From the NCBI GenBank assembly GCA_016789885.1, contig JAEUPZ010000028.1, positions 1-64,000 of the forward strand: a stretch of 64,000 bases of DNA, written 5' to 3'. Below are positions 7,806 through 16,680 of the stretch, piece after piece. The position numbers and the translations under genes are program-made. The notes beneath the pieces are model-generated. The model saw only the letters and a list, made by a program, of their open reading frames with translations, was not told where the DNA came from and ran no database searches. This DNA is from Chromatiales bacterium. Lineage in GTDB: Bacteria; Pseudomonadota; Gammaproteobacteria; Steroidobacterales; GCA-2729495. Every line of letters begins with the position of its first letter. Positions within the stretch are counted from its first letter, which is position 1.

Positions 7806-9194
7806 ATGGAAACCTTCGACCTCCTCGTCATCGGCAGCGGTCCCGGCGGCCAGCGCGCCGCCATCCAGGCGGCCAAGCTCGGCCGCTCCGTCGCCATCGT
7901 CGAGCGCCGGGAGATCGTCGGCGGCGTGACGGCGCACACGGGAACGATCCCCAGCAAGACGCTGCGGGAAGCGGTGCTCTACCTCGCCGGCTGGCGCGAG
8001 AAGGGCATCTACGGCCGCAGCCACCGGGTCAAGGCCGACATCACCGCCGGCGACCTGCTCGAGCGCCTGCACCTGACCGTGCGCCAGGAGATCGAGATCA
8101 TCCGCCACCAGCTGGCCCGGAACGGCGTACGCGTGATCTACGGCTGCGCCGAGTTCCTGGACGCGAGCCGCGTGCGGGTCACCGACGCCAGCGGCCACGC
8201 CGCCGAGTACGGCGCCCGGCAGGTCGTCATCGCGACGGGCACCAACCCCCACCGCCCCGACCACATCCCCTTCGACGACGAGACCGTCATCGACAGCGAC
8301 GGGCTCCTGCAGATGCGGGCGATCCCGCGCAGCCTCTGCGTGATCGGCGCCGGGGTCATCGGGGTCGAGTACGCGACGATCTTCAGCGCCCTCGACACGA
8401 AGGTGACGCTGGTGGACACGCGGCTGACGATGCTCGACTTCGTCGACACCGACATCGTCGACGAGTTCAGGCACGACCTGCAGAACCGTGGCATCCAGCT
8501 GCGCCTCGGCGAGGAAGTCGACCACGTGCAGCGGCTGCCCGACGGCACGGTGCTGACGACCCTGCGCACGGGCCGGCGCATCCGCAGCGACATGCTCATG
8601 GTGGCGTCGGGCCGGACCGGGGCCACCGCGGACCTCGGCCTTGCCCGGGCCGGCATCGACGCCGACGGGCGCGGCCGCCTCACCGTCAATGCGCAGTACC
8701 AGACGGCGGTGCCGCACATCTATGCCGTGGGCGACGTCATCGGCTTCCCGGCGCTGGCATCGACGTCGGCCGAGCAGGGCAGGCTCGCCGCCTGCCACGC
8801 CTTTGGCGTACCGGCCGACAGCACGCCGGACCACTTCCCCCTCGGCATCTACGCGGTGCCCGAGATCAGCCTCGTCGGCAAGACGGAGCAGCAGCTGCGC
8901 CAGGACGGCATCGCCTACGAGACCGGCATCGCGCGGCTGCGCGAAACCGCCCGCGGCCAGATCCAGGGCGTGCAGGACGGCATGCTGAAGCTCATCTTCG
9001 GGCTCGAGGACCAGCGGCTGCTCGGCGCGCACATCGTCGGCGAGGGCGCCACCGAGCTCATCCACATCGGCCAGGCCGTGCTGGCCCACCGGGGCGGGCT
9101 AGACTACTTCGTCGGCTCGGTCTTCAACTACCCGACCTTCGCCGAGGCCTACAAGGTCGCTGCCCTCGACGCCTGGAACCGCGTGCGCGCCTGA
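7806..9194 (+). CDS. sthA: soluble pyridine nucleotide transhydrogenase
   Basis: Cytoplasmic FAD enzyme that re-oxidises NADPH with NAD+. The 462-residue length is that of the SthA family. An FAD-binding GSGPGGQRAAI loop lies at about residues 10-20. Next comes the SthA-type GTIPSKTLREA segment, in which the redox-active cysteine pair of lipoamide dehydrogenases is absent, as in true SthA. A second Rossmann motif, GAGVIGVEYA, lies near 180, and an FAD-binding YAVGDVIGFP precedes the C-terminal dimerisation domain. ATG 7806 is the start; an earlier in-frame ATG at 7740 would add 22 non-conserved residues. It appears to be a single-gene unit. Confidence 0.95.
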   Translation: METFDLLVIGSGPGGQRAAIQAAKLGRSVAIVERREIVGGVTAHTGTIPSKTLREAVLYLAGWREKGIYGRSHRVKADITAGDLLERLHLTVRQEIEIIRHQLARNGVRVIYGCAEFLDASRVRVTDASGHAAEYGARQVVIATGTNPHRPDHIPFDDETVIDSDGLLQMRAIPRSLCVIGAGVIGVEYATIFSALDTKVTLVDTRLTMLDFVDTDIVDEFRHDLQNRGIQLRLGEEVDHVQRLPDGTVLTTLRTGRRIRSDMLMVASGRTGATADLGLARAGIDADGRGRLTVNAQYQTAVPHIYAVGDVIGFPALASTSAEQGRLAACHAFGVPADSTPDHFPLGIYAVPEISLVGKTEQQLRQDGIAYETGIARLRETARGQIQGVQDGMLKLIFGLEDQRLLGAHIVGEGATELIHIGQAVLAHRGGLDYFVGSVFNYPTFAEAYKVAALDAWNRVRA

Positions 9195-9225
9195 CGTCGC
9201 GGCAGACCAGCCCGGCAGCGGCGCG

Positions 9226-10167
9226 TCAGGCCAGCACCGGCGAGGCGAAGCCGTCGGGCTTCCGCGTGAGCACGGAACATTCGACCTCGCCGAGCACCCG
9301 CTCGGCGGTGTTGCCGATCAGGAAGCCGGGGATGCCGGTGCGCCCGACGGTGCCCATCACCAGCAGGTCGATCGCCTCGGCGCGCACCGTGTCGATGATG
9401 GCCCGGGACGCCCGCTGGTGGACGAGGTGCCGTCGCAGCTTCGCCTCGGCGAGGCCCGCCTCGGCCAGCGCGCGATCGACGTAGCCGACGTGGCGGTTGA
9501 GCGTGGCACCCAGCAGCGGCGCGAGCTCGGGATCGGTCCAGCGGTCGTAGACGGAACGCCACTCGCCGAAGAGCTTCCAGGCGTGCAGCACCTGCAGTTC
9601 GGCCCGGGTCACCTGCGCGACGAGGGCCGCCGAGCGCAGCAGGTCGACGCTGAGGCGATATTCCTCGGGCACGGCGGGGTCGGGATTGATCGCGACCAGC
9701 ACGCGCCGCAGCTCCGCGGGCACGCCGGGCTGCTCGATCCAGAGCGCGCCCGGGTGCTCGCGCAGCAGTGACTGGTCCAGCGGGCCCCGGGGCGCCCGGG
9801 CGCCCGCCGCGCGGTCGTCCACGGCCTTCACCATGAGGTCGTAGCGGCCGCGGACCGCCGTCCCGATGGCCACCTGCAGCGGCAGGCCGGTCTCCACCTT
9901 CCCGTCAGCGGCCACGCCCGCCGCCCGGGCGGTGGCCAGCAGCGCGTCGACACGGGCGTCGAGCAGCTCACGCTCGCGCGCCACCGCCCGTCGCAACGCT
10001 GCGGCCTCGGCGCCATCGGCACCCGGCGCCGGCAGGGGCGGATCGACGATGCCGAGCACCGTGAGGACACCGCCGCTGGCCCGGCACAGGCCTACCGCAC
10101 GGTCGAGTGCCGGCGCGGCATCGCCAGCATCGGTCACGACGACGAGCAGCCTGCGGAATCCGGTCAT
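9226..10167 (-). CDS. tandem universal stress protein (UspE-like)
   Basis: A 313-residue protein with two Usp domains in one chain. The first begins FRRLLVVVTDAGDAAPALDRA. The second begins RRVLVAINPDP near residue 155 and ends with the ATP-binding pattern G-2x-G-9x-G-(S/T), seen as MGTVGRTGIPGFLIGNTAERV. The first domain lacks a clear copy of that pattern, as in UspE, so it may not bind ATP. Function is a cytoplasmic stress-response role, not further definable. The start is ATG 10167. The gene stands alone, with its 5' side facing a 325-base stretch. Confidence 0.9.
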   Translation of the reverse strand: MTGFRRLLVVVTDAGDAAPALDRAVGLCRASGGVLTVLGIVDPPLPAPGADGAEAAALRRAVARERELLDARVDALLATARAAGVAADGKVETGLPLQVAIGTAVRGRYDLMVKAVDDRAAGARAPRGPLDQSLLREHPGALWIEQPGVPAELRRVLVAINPDPAVPEEYRLSVDLLRSAALVAQVTRAELQVLHAWKLFGEWRSVYDRWTDPELAPLLGATLNRHVGYVDRALAEAGLAEAKLRRHLVHQRASRAIIDTVRAEAIDLLVMGTVGRTGIPGFLIGNTAERVLGEVECSVLTRKPDGFASPVLA

Positions 10168-10492
10168 GGCACCACGCCTCCCTGCAATCTTCTGGTCGCG
10201 GGCCGCCGGGCCGCGCGCTGACGGTGACGACCTGCGCGCGGAACCCGGGGCGGGAATCGGGCTGGCCCCACGGCCCGGCACCGGCGCGCGGCGCACTGCC
10301 GTACGCGCCCCCGGGGCCACCATCTCAGGCACGATCGGCACCGTCAAGCTGACGCACGACGCACGCGATGGCACATGGCTGCCCAGGTGCGACGCGGCGG
10401 CTGCGGCAGATCTTGGTCGTCGCGCTGGCGACGGTCGCACGGCGACCGCCACGCCGGCACTCCGCCGGGCTGGTCCCCGCCCCCGGCGCGGT
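10168..10492. other. intergenic stretch without a recognised gene
   Basis: It separates the start of the universal stress gene from the end of the next minus-strand gene. The open frames across it are low-complexity, Arg/Ala/Pro-rich shadows. It should contain the usp promoter, but I could not pick out convincing -35/-10 boxes or a regulator site. Confidence 0.5.
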
Positions 10493-11107
10493 CTACGGAG
10501 CGGCGGGAGCTCCAGGTGCGGGCGCAGGAACGGCAGCATCCGGCGCTGCCAGCACGCGCCCGACACCGGCGATGGCGGGCGCGCTGAGCACATCCCGCCA
10601 GCGCGATGCGAAGTCTTCGAGCAGCCCGAGCCGCTTCTCCCGGTAGCTCGGGCTGCGGGTGGCCAGGTCGACCTCGTTGGCGACCATCAGCTCGCACAGC
10701 GGCAGCGGGACCGCGGCCGGCAGGTCGCGCACCTCACCGGTATGGCGATCGCGGTACGCGGGCCGGCCCTCGCGCGCCACCGCGGCCTGCAGCCAGGCGA
10801 AGTCGCAGGCACCGTACAGCCAGACCAGTTGCTCGAGTTCCGGCCCAAGGAGCTGGCGCAGGACCGGGCGCTCGGCGGCACCACCGAGCGCATGGTGCAG
10901 GCGGTCACTGCCGTAAAACGAGTGCAGCAGCCCGGCGGTCGCCAGCCCCCCGGGGCCGTGCCACTCGACCAGCAGGTCGTGCACGGCGCGCAGGTGGCCG
11001 AGCAGCGTGTTGCGCAGGTGCGGCACCGAGCCGGCACCACGGCGCTCCAGGAACCGCATCAGCAGGGCCGCTGGCAGCGGCGCGGAGGCTGGCTGCGCCA
11101 CCGTCAT
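10493..11107 (-). CDS. DUF6817-like (HD-related) protein
   Basis: A 204-residue protein with an HD-superfamily look. HLRNTLLGHL (30-39) and AVHDLL supply spaced histidines. A later helix reads GLLHSFYGSD, where an HS pair (His62-Ser63) replaces the HD pair that gives the superfamily its name. The middle section EVDLATRSPSYREKR is also typical of what I recall as DUF6817. The C-terminal 25 residues are a Pro/Ala-rich tail. Catalytic activity is uncertain because the metal-binding Asp is missing. There is no operon partner: a divergent serine hydrolase gene starts 66 bases away. Confidence 0.6.
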   Translation of the reverse strand: MTVAQPASAPLPAALLMRFLERRGAGSVPHLRNTLLGHLRAVHDLLVEWHGPGGLATAGLLHSFYGSDRLHHALGGAAERPVLRQLLGPELEQLVWLYGACDFAWLQAAVAREGRPAYRDRHTGEVRDLPAAVPLPLCELMVANEVDLATRSPSYREKRLGLLEDFASRWRDVLSAPAIAGVGRVLAAPDAAVPAPAPGAPAAP

Positions 11108-11173
11108 CGCCCGTACCCCGCCCCCGTCATGCTTGGCCTATCATGGCGGCCGTTCCGGCCCCGGACCCCCGTG

Positions 11174-12319
11174 ATGCGCATCCTGAAACGCCTGCTTCAG
11201 GGCCTGCTGGCCCTCGTCGTCCTCGTCGTGCTGGGCGCCTTTGCCTGGCAGCCCACCCTGACCTGGCGCGCCATCGGCCTCGCCTTCGGCGGCGACCAGG
11301 GCCCCCGGGTCATCGCCCGGGGCGGTACCGTGCCGGCGCTGGCCGTGGCCGAACCCGCGGCGCGCACGATACCGCAGTCCGTGGCCGACGAGGCCATCGC
11401 GCTGGGCACCGCCAGCAAGTCCCACGCCATCATCGTGTGGCAGGGCGGCGCCATCCAGCTGGAGCACTACTTCCCGGGCCACGACGCCGCGTCGATCACG
11501 CCGACCCAGTCGATGCACAAGTCGGTGCTGGCGCTGCTGGTCGGCATCGCCATCGACCAGGGGCTCTTCCGGTCGGTGGACGAGCCCGTCTCGACCTACA
11601 TCCCCGAGTGGCGCAACGACGAGCGCAGCACCATCACGATCCGGCAGATGCTGCAGCAGGCGAGCGGCATCGACTTCCCCGGCTTCACGGGGCTGCTGCA
11701 GATGACCCTCGGCGGCGACGTGGCGCCGCTGGCCCTCGGTCGCCCGCGGCTGCCCGGCAACCCCACGGATTTCCAGTACAACAACATCAACCCGCAGGTG
11801 CTGGGCATCGCCCTGCAGCGCGTCGCCGGCAAGCCCTACGCCGAGTACCTGCAGGAGAACCTCTGGCAGTACGTCAGCGACCTCGACGCCCGCGTGCTCA
11901 TCGACTCCGAGAAGCACGGCATCCCCATCACCTTCTGCTGCCTCGACACGCCGCCCCGGGCCTGGCTGCGCATGGGGCTGCTGCACCTCGACGGCGGGCG
12001 CGTCGGCGACCGCCAGGTCGTGCCGGCCGCGTGGATGCGCGAGGTCGTCACGCCGTCGCCGGCCAACCCGAACTACGGCTACTACACCTGGCTCGGCACG
12101 ACCTGGGAGAAGGTGCGCGTCTACAACAGCAAGTCGGCGGCGACGGCGCTGCACTCCGAGCCCTTCGCCGCGCCCGACGTGGTGTACTTCGACGGCTTCG
12201 GCGGCCAGCGGGTCTACATCGTGCCGTCGAAGCAGCTGGTCATCGTCCACACGGGGCCGCTGAACCCCGAGTGGGACGATGCGAAGCTGGCCAACCTGAT
12301 CATCCGCTCGCTGCCGTAG
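11174..12319 (+). CDS. membrane-anchored serine hydrolase (class C beta-lactamase-like)
   Basis: A 381-residue protein with an N-terminal membrane anchor (residues 5-24) and a periplasmic serine-hydrolase domain. The catalytic SxxK is SMHK (Ser113, Lys116). The YxN motif is YNN (Tyr202), and a C-terminal FDGFGGQ takes the place of the KTG/HTG motif. The family includes DD-peptidases, esterases and amidohydrolases; it is unlikely to be a true beta-lactamase. The ATG at 11174 follows immediately after an in-frame GTG. The next gene begins 19 bases downstream, so the two are probably co-transcribed. Confidence 0.9.
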   Translation: MRILKRLLQGLLALVVLVVLGAFAWQPTLTWRAIGLAFGGDQGPRVIARGGTVPALAVAEPAARTIPQSVADEAIALGTASKSHAIIVWQGGAIQLEHYFPGHDAASITPTQSMHKSVLALLVGIAIDQGLFRSVDEPVSTYIPEWRNDERSTITIRQMLQQASGIDFPGFTGLLQMTLGGDVAPLALGRPRLPGNPTDFQYNNINPQVLGIALQRVAGKPYAEYLQENLWQYVSDLDARVLIDSEKHGIPITFCCLDTPPRAWLRMGLLHLDGGRVGDRQVVPAAWMREVVTPSPANPNYGYYTWLGTTWEKVRVYNSKSAATALHSEPFAAPDVVYFDGFGGQRVYIVPSKQLVIVHTGPLNPEWDDAKLANLIIRSLP

Positions 12320-12338
12320 CGCGAAGGATCCCGGGACG

Positions 12339-12983
12339 ATGTTCTACCTGGCAACCAAGCTCCTGCACCTGGCCGTGTTCGGCCTCTGGCTCGGCGGCGA
12401 GGCCGCCCTGTGGCGCACCACGTCGGGCCTGAAGGGCCCGCCGGGAGGCGCGGACCCGGCACGCCTCGCCACCCTCGACGCCCTGCTGGCACTGACCGCC
12501 ATTCCGCTCATCGGCCTTGCCGTCATGCCGGCCGTGGGCTACCAGCTGGGCGTCGCCACCGGCGACATCGCCACGTCCATGAAGTTCGTCACCATCACCT
12601 GGGTCGCCTTCGGCGGCTGGGCGCTGGCGGCGGGATTCGCGGCCCTGCGGGCCCGCAACGGCCGCCCCGCCGGCTGGCTCGAGAAGGTGGTCTTCGGCAT
12701 CGGCATCCTGATGGTGCCGGCCTTCAGCTACGACTGCTGGGACGCCATCTTCGCCGAGAGCCACATCAAGTCGGGCTGGGTGGCGCTCAAGGTGCAGGTC
12801 TACGCGCTGCTGATCGTCACCGGGCTCTGGCGCTTCCGGTCCCTCGCCCGCCTGCGCGGCACCCTTGCCACGGGCGCCGACCCGTCACCCGTCGCCACGC
12901 AGGTGCGGGCGCTGTCGCTGGCCGGCGTCGCGCTGCTGCTGGTCGCGGCCACGCTGGCCGTCTTCCGCCCGCAGGTGATGTGA
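12339..12983 (+). CDS. integral membrane protein of unknown function
   Basis: A 214-residue protein with about five predicted membrane helices. It starts with KLLHLAVFGLWLGGEAALW, a first helix with a His like those of CopD/DUF2269-type membrane proteins. A second helix contains a conserved-looking MPAVGYQLG, and a charged loop reads YDCWDAIFAESH. The fold and helix count resemble DUF2269, but I cannot confirm membership. It follows the serine hydrolase by 19 bases and probably shares its transcript. It is convergent with the potassium channel gene. Confidence 0.75.
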   Translation: MFYLATKLLHLAVFGLWLGGEAALWRTTSGLKGPPGGADPARLATLDALLALTAIPLIGLAVMPAVGYQLGVATGDIATSMKFVTITWVAFGGWALAAGFAALRARNGRPAGWLEKVVFGIGILMVPAFSYDCWDAIFAESHIKSGWVALKVQVYALLIVTGLWRFRSLARLRGTLATGADPSPVATQVRALSLAGVALLLVAATLAVFRPQVM

Positions 12984-12995
12984 GCGGGTCGCGCG

Positions 12996-13448
12996 TCAGT
13001 CGCGGCCCCAGTAGCGCTGCATCTCGATGAACATGAACGACGCCGACCACGTGATCAGCACGAAGCCGGCCAGCGCCTCGACGCCGCACACGAAGCGGAT
13101 CGCCCCGGTGGGCACGAAGTCGCCATAGCCCACCGTCGTGTAGGTGATGGCCGAGAAATAGGCGAAGTCCGCAAAGTTCATCCGGCCCGAGGGCAGGATG
13201 GTGCCGAACCCGGGCTCGAGGCTCAGGGCAAGATAACCGACGGCGAAGAGCGCGATGTCGAGGACGTGGACCGTGATCAGGGCGAAGACCAGCGCCAGGA
13301 TCTTCACCCGGTGGTGCAGCACGCGGGTCTTCAGCAGGCGGCCGATCACCGTCAGCGCCTCGTAGTGGAGCAGCACGGCCCCGACCACGAGGGCGAGGGT
13401 CGCCAGGACGGTGACGCCCTCGACCCAGCCTGTACCCGTTCCTGCCAC
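12996..13448 (-). CDS. two-TM potassium channel protein
   Basis: A 150-residue ion channel of the Ion_trans_2 type. Three N-terminal hydrophobic segments are followed by a pore loop with the selectivity filter TVGYGD (105-110) and a last membrane helix (about 115-140). There is no RCK/TrkA regulatory domain, so the protein is a bare pore that would tetramerise. GTG 13448 is the start, supported by AGGGGG six bases upstream. It is a stand-alone gene. Confidence 0.88.
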   Translation of the reverse strand: MAGTGTGWVEGVTVLATLALVVGAVLLHYEALTVIGRLLKTRVLHHRVKILALVFALITVHVLDIALFAVGYLALSLEPGFGTILPSGRMNFADFAYFSAITYTTVGYGDFVPTGAIRFVCGVEALAGFVLITWSASFMFIEMQRYWGRD

Positions 13449-13651
13449 GACTTACCCCCTGCCGGCAGCATTATCACCATCGCTCCCCCAACCGGTCAGC
13501 GGGACTTGCCGCAGTGACGGGGTGCAGGCGGCCCACGCAAGAGCCCGCCGACGCAGGACGGGATCCGGCGAGATCCACGGCCGGGGCTGCCGGTGCACCC
13601 GCAGGCCAACGCCGCGGCCAGGCGTCCCGCCGGCCGCGACCCGCCGCCGGG

Positions 13652-14575
13652 CTAGGGCGGGACGTCGGCCCCGGAGACGCCCACCGCGGGAGCGCTCGCG
13701 GCCTTCAGCGACCGCTCGCGCCACAGCAGGTACAGGCCGCAGGCCACGACGATCGTGCCGCCGGCGTAGACGCGGCCACCCGGCAGCGTGCCCCAGAACA
13801 TGCGGTCGATGCCGACGGCCCACAGCATGGCCGTGTACTCGAAGGGCGCGATCACCGACGCCGGCGCCAGGCGGAAGGCCTGGGTCACACAGTACTGCCC
13901 CGCCGCCCCGCAGGCACCGAGCGCCGCGAGCCACGGCAGGTCGGTGCCCCGCACCGGCACCCAGCCAGGGGCAGCCAGCACGCCGCAGAAGAGGGCCAGG
14001 AGCACGAGGAACCAGAACACCATGCTGGCGTTGGAGTCGGTGCGCGTCAGCAGGCGCACGGTGATGGCGCTCAACGCATAGGCCACCGCGGCCGCCAGCG
14101 CGCCGAGCGTCCCCCACAGCGTGAGCCCGCCCCCCGTGGGCTGCAGCATGACCAGCACGCCGGCAAGGCCGGTGGCGATGGCCGCCCAGCGCTGCCAGTC
14201 GACCCGTTCGCCGAGGAACGGCACCGACAGCGCCGTGACCAGCAGCGGCGCCACGAAGAAGATCGCGTAGGCATCGGCCAGCGACAGCACCGCCACGGCC
14301 TCGACGAAGCCGACCATCATGATCATGCCCAGCACGCCGCGGAGCAGGTGCAGCCGGTGGTTGCGGGGGCGCAGCTCGCGCCAGCTGCCCGTCACGAGCA
14401 GCGGCAGCACGATGAAGGGCACGGACGCGACCCCGCGCATCGCCCCGACCTGCACGGCCGGATAGGTGCCCACCAGCACCTTGAGGATGCCGTCCATCGC
14501 GGCGAAGGCCGCGACGGCGGTGAGCATGGCGAGAATGCCGGGGAGATGTCCCGGTGGGGCCCCGGCGCTGTTCAT
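13652..14575 (-). CDS. DMT-superfamily (EamA) transporter
   Basis: A 307-residue protein with ten hydrophobic helices arranged as two EamA repeats. The first runs from MLTAVAAFAAMDGILK to about residue 150; the second starts at GTLGALAAAVAYALSAI. The motif SLADAYAIFFVAPLLVTALSVPFLGER is characteristic of DMT exporters. Substrates of this family range from amino acids to S-adenosylmethionine, and none can be chosen here. The gene is divergent from the TauD-type dioxygenase gene across a 140-base region that holds a palindromic operator candidate, so joint control is likely. Confidence 0.9.
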   Translation of the reverse strand: MNSAGAPPGHLPGILAMLTAVAAFAAMDGILKVLVGTYPAVQVGAMRGVASVPFIVLPLLVTGSWRELRPRNHRLHLLRGVLGMIMMVGFVEAVAVLSLADAYAIFFVAPLLVTALSVPFLGERVDWQRWAAIATGLAGVLVMLQPTGGGLTLWGTLGALAAAVAYALSAITVRLLTRTDSNASMVFWFLVLLALFCGVLAAPGWVPVRGTDLPWLAALGACGAAGQYCVTQAFRLAPASVIAPFEYTAMLWAVGIDRMFWGTLPGGRVYAGGTIVVACGLYLLWRERSLKAASAPAVGVSGADVPP

Positions 14576-14646
14576 GGCGTCATTCTGCCTGAGCGGGCCG
14601 CCCGGATGGCCCGCAGCGCCGCACTACGGCAAGCCCGGACGCAAAC

Positions 14647-14681
14647 ATCCTATTGTCATACTTATATGACCTTTGTAGGAT
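14647..14681. promoter_or_regulatory. palindromic operator candidate in a divergent promoter region
   Basis: GTCATA and TATGAC (14655-14660, 14665-14670) form a perfect inverted repeat around CTTA. They are flanked by ATCCTA (14647-14652) and TAGGAT (14676-14681), another inverted pair centred 1.5 bases away. The segment is markedly AT-rich against its surroundings. It lies 35 bases before the dioxygenase start and 72 bases from the divergent transporter start. A dimeric repressor or activator site is the simplest reading. Confidence 0.6.
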
Positions 14682-14715
14682 AGGCCCCTGTCCGCCCACG
14701 GGAGCACCCCACGCC

Positions 14716-15597
14716 ATGTCCGTCCCCCAGGAAAAGCTCAGCCCCGCGACCATCGACGTCCGCCCCCTCACCGGGGCGATGGGCGCCGAGATCTACGGCG
14801 TCGACCTGCGCCACCTCGACGACGCCACCTTCGCCGCCATCCACCAGGCCTTCCTCGACTACTCGGCCGTGATGTTCCACGGCCAGACGCTGACGCAGGA
14901 GGAGTTCGCCGCCTTCGGCAAGCGCTTCGCGAAGCTCGAGGACGAACCGTTCCTGCCCCACAAGGCCGACGTGCCCGGCGTCTTCTACCTGCGCGGCGCG
15001 CCTAAGGATGCCAAGACGCTCTCGACGCAGAACCTCGGCTGGCACGTGGACCACTCGTACCAGAAGAACCCGAGCTTCGGCGCCATGCTCTACGCCGTCG
15101 ACGTGCCCGCGGTCGGCGGCGACACGCTCTTCTCCAGCAACTACCTGGCCTACGACGGCCTGTCGGAGCCGATGAAGGCGTTCCTGGCCGACAAGATCGC
15201 CATCCACGACGTGCTGCAGTACGGCCTCAACTCGGGCCACCACAGCACGGCGACGCCGAAGGCGCTGCAGATGCTGGTCAAGATGCGCGAGAGCTTCCCG
15301 CAGACCGAGCACCCGCTCGTGTGCAAGCACCCCGAGACGGGCCGCACGATGCTCTACCTGAACCACGCGTGGACCATCGCCATCAAGGGCCTGCACAAGA
15401 ACGAGAGCGACGCCATCCTGAAGATGCTCAAGGATCACTCGACGAAGAACGTCTACTGCTGCCGCTTCCGCTACCGCAAGGGCTCGCTGATGCTGTGGGA
15501 CAACCGCGCCGTGCAGCACAGCCCGAACTCCGACTACACCGGCCAGCGGCTGATGCTGCGCCTCGCGCTGCACAGTGACTGGCAGCCGGGGCAGTAA
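14716..15597 (+). CDS. TauD/TfdA-family Fe(II)/2-oxoglutarate dioxygenase
   Basis: A 293-residue cytoplasmic oxygenase. The iron ligands are His110 and Asp112 in WHVDHSY and the distal His268 in VQHSP. The 2-oxoglutarate-binding arginine falls in GQRLMLRLAL near residue 280. The N-terminal region (PLTGAMGAEIYGVDL) is the standard TauD opening. Substrates in the family include taurine, alkylsulfates, 2,4-D-type aryloxyacids and carnitine-like compounds; the sequence does not identify which. ATG 14716 is preferred to an upstream GTG inside the operator region. It is the first gene of a run with a GNAT enzyme and a thioesterase. Confidence 0.93.
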   Translation: MSVPQEKLSPATIDVRPLTGAMGAEIYGVDLRHLDDATFAAIHQAFLDYSAVMFHGQTLTQEEFAAFGKRFAKLEDEPFLPHKADVPGVFYLRGAPKDAKTLSTQNLGWHVDHSYQKNPSFGAMLYAVDVPAVGGDTLFSSNYLAYDGLSEPMKAFLADKIAIHDVLQYGLNSGHHSTATPKALQMLVKMRESFPQTEHPLVCKHPETGRTMLYLNHAWTIAIKGLHKNESDAILKMLKDHSTKNVYCCRFRYRKGSLMLWDNRAVQHSPNSDYTGQRLMLRLALHSDWQPGQ

Positions 15598-16144
15598 CCC
15601 GCACGCCCCCGCCGTCCGGCCGGCCACGCCGGCCGACGGCGGGGCGATCGAGCGCCTCCACCGGCGCGCCTTCGGCGCCGAGGGCGACACGATCGTCACC
15701 CTGCTGGGTGACCTGGCCCGCGACCCGACGGCGGCACCGCGACTCTCGCTGGTCGCCGAAGCAGACGGGGAGGCCGTCGGCCATGTGCTCTTCACCGCGG
15801 CGCGCATCGAGCCCGGCCCCCCGGGCCTGACTTGCCGCATCCTCGCACCGCTTGCCGTCGATCCCGGCCGGCAGGGCCGCGGCATCGGTACGGCCCTCGT
15901 CCGTGCAGGACTGGACGTGCTCGACGCCGCGGGCGTCGACCTCGTCTTCGTCCTCGGCGATCCGGCGTACTACGGGCGCTTCGGCTTCGTGCCGGCCACG
16001 CCCGCCGGGCTCGTGCCGCCCCACCCGCTCGTGCCCGAATTCGCCGACGCCTGGATGGAGCGGACGCGTGCCGGGTCCCCCGGCGCCCAGGGCCGGGTGC
16101 GCTGTGCCGACGTGCTGGAGGAGCCGCGGTACTGGCGGCCGTAG
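15575..16144 (+). CDS. GNAT-family N-acetyltransferase
   Basis: A protein of up to 189 residues with the GNAT fold: VRPATPADGGAIERL as strand 1/helix 1, LSLVAEADGEAVGHVLF, then the acetyl-CoA pyrophosphate loop LAVDPGRQGRGIGTAL, and the YYGRFGF motif near 130 shared with many predicted acyltransferases. The only usable start I find is GTG 15575, which overlaps the dioxygenase gene by 23 bases, so translation is probably coupled. The acceptor is unknown. The overlap with the dioxygenase suggests action on the same compound. Confidence 0.88.
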   Translation: MTGSRGSNPHAPAVRPATPADGGAIERLHRRAFGAEGDTIVTLLGDLARDPTAAPRLSLVAEADGEAVGHVLFTAARIEPGPPGLTCRILAPLAVDPGRQGRGIGTALVRAGLDVLDAAGVDLVFVLGDPAYYGRFGFVPATPAGLVPPHPLVPEFADAWMERTRAGSPGAQGRVRCADVLEEPRYWRP

Positions 16145-16239
16145 GGGCCGCCGCTCATCACGGCTGCTCCGCCGCACGGGCACTGGCGCCAGCCTTATCA
16201 TGGCCGCACTCACGGAGTGCCGCGGATCGGGGACAGGCC

Positions 16240-16647
16240 ATGACCGGGGCCGACAGGATGATCTGGACCGAGACCATACCGGTGCGCTGGGGCGACATGG
16301 ATGCCCTGGGGCACGTCAACAACGCCGAGTACTTCCGCTACATCGAGCAGGCGCGGGTGTCGTGGTTCACCGCCCGGCGGATCCCGATGCTGGAGAACGC
16401 CCGCGGACCCGTGATCGTGCGCGCAGGCTGCGAGTTCCTGCGCCCGATCGTCTTTCCGGCCACGGTGGTGGTGAGCACCGAGGTGGTGAGCATCGGGCGG
16501 TCGAGCTTCACCGTCCGGCACGAGATCCGCGACGCCGGTGAACCGGCAGTCCACTACGCCAGCGCCGACGCGGTGGTGGTCTGGATCGACCACAACCAGG
16601 GCCGGTCAGTGCCGCTGCCGGAGCCGGTGCGGGCAGCCCTGCGCTGA
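16240..16647 (+). CDS. acyl-CoA thioesterase (4HBT hotdog fold)
   Basis: A 135-residue YbgC/FcbC-like hotdog protein. The active-site helix motif is RWGDMDALGHVNNAEYF (16-32), with the catalytic aspartate at position 19 or 21. The long central helix follows (FRYIEQARVSWF). Family members hydrolyse acyl-CoA or 4-hydroxybenzoyl-CoA. ATG 16240 follows GGGGACAGGCC. It lies 95 bases beyond the GNAT gene and may share its transcript. Confidence 0.92.
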   Translation: MTGADRMIWTETIPVRWGDMDALGHVNNAEYFRYIEQARVSWFTARRIPMLENARGPVIVRAGCEFLRPIVFPATVVVSTEVVSIGRSSFTVRHEIRDAGEPAVHYASADAVVVWIDHNQGRSVPLPEPVRAALR

Positions 16648-16680
16648 CCCGGCGTCGGCAGCGCTGCAACACCCGTTCCG

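Noticed and set aside
11174..12319. Beta-lactamase resistance gene
   Set aside because: The SxxK and YxN motifs are shared by the whole serine-hydrolase family and the third motif is FDGFGG rather than KTG; resistance should not be inferred.
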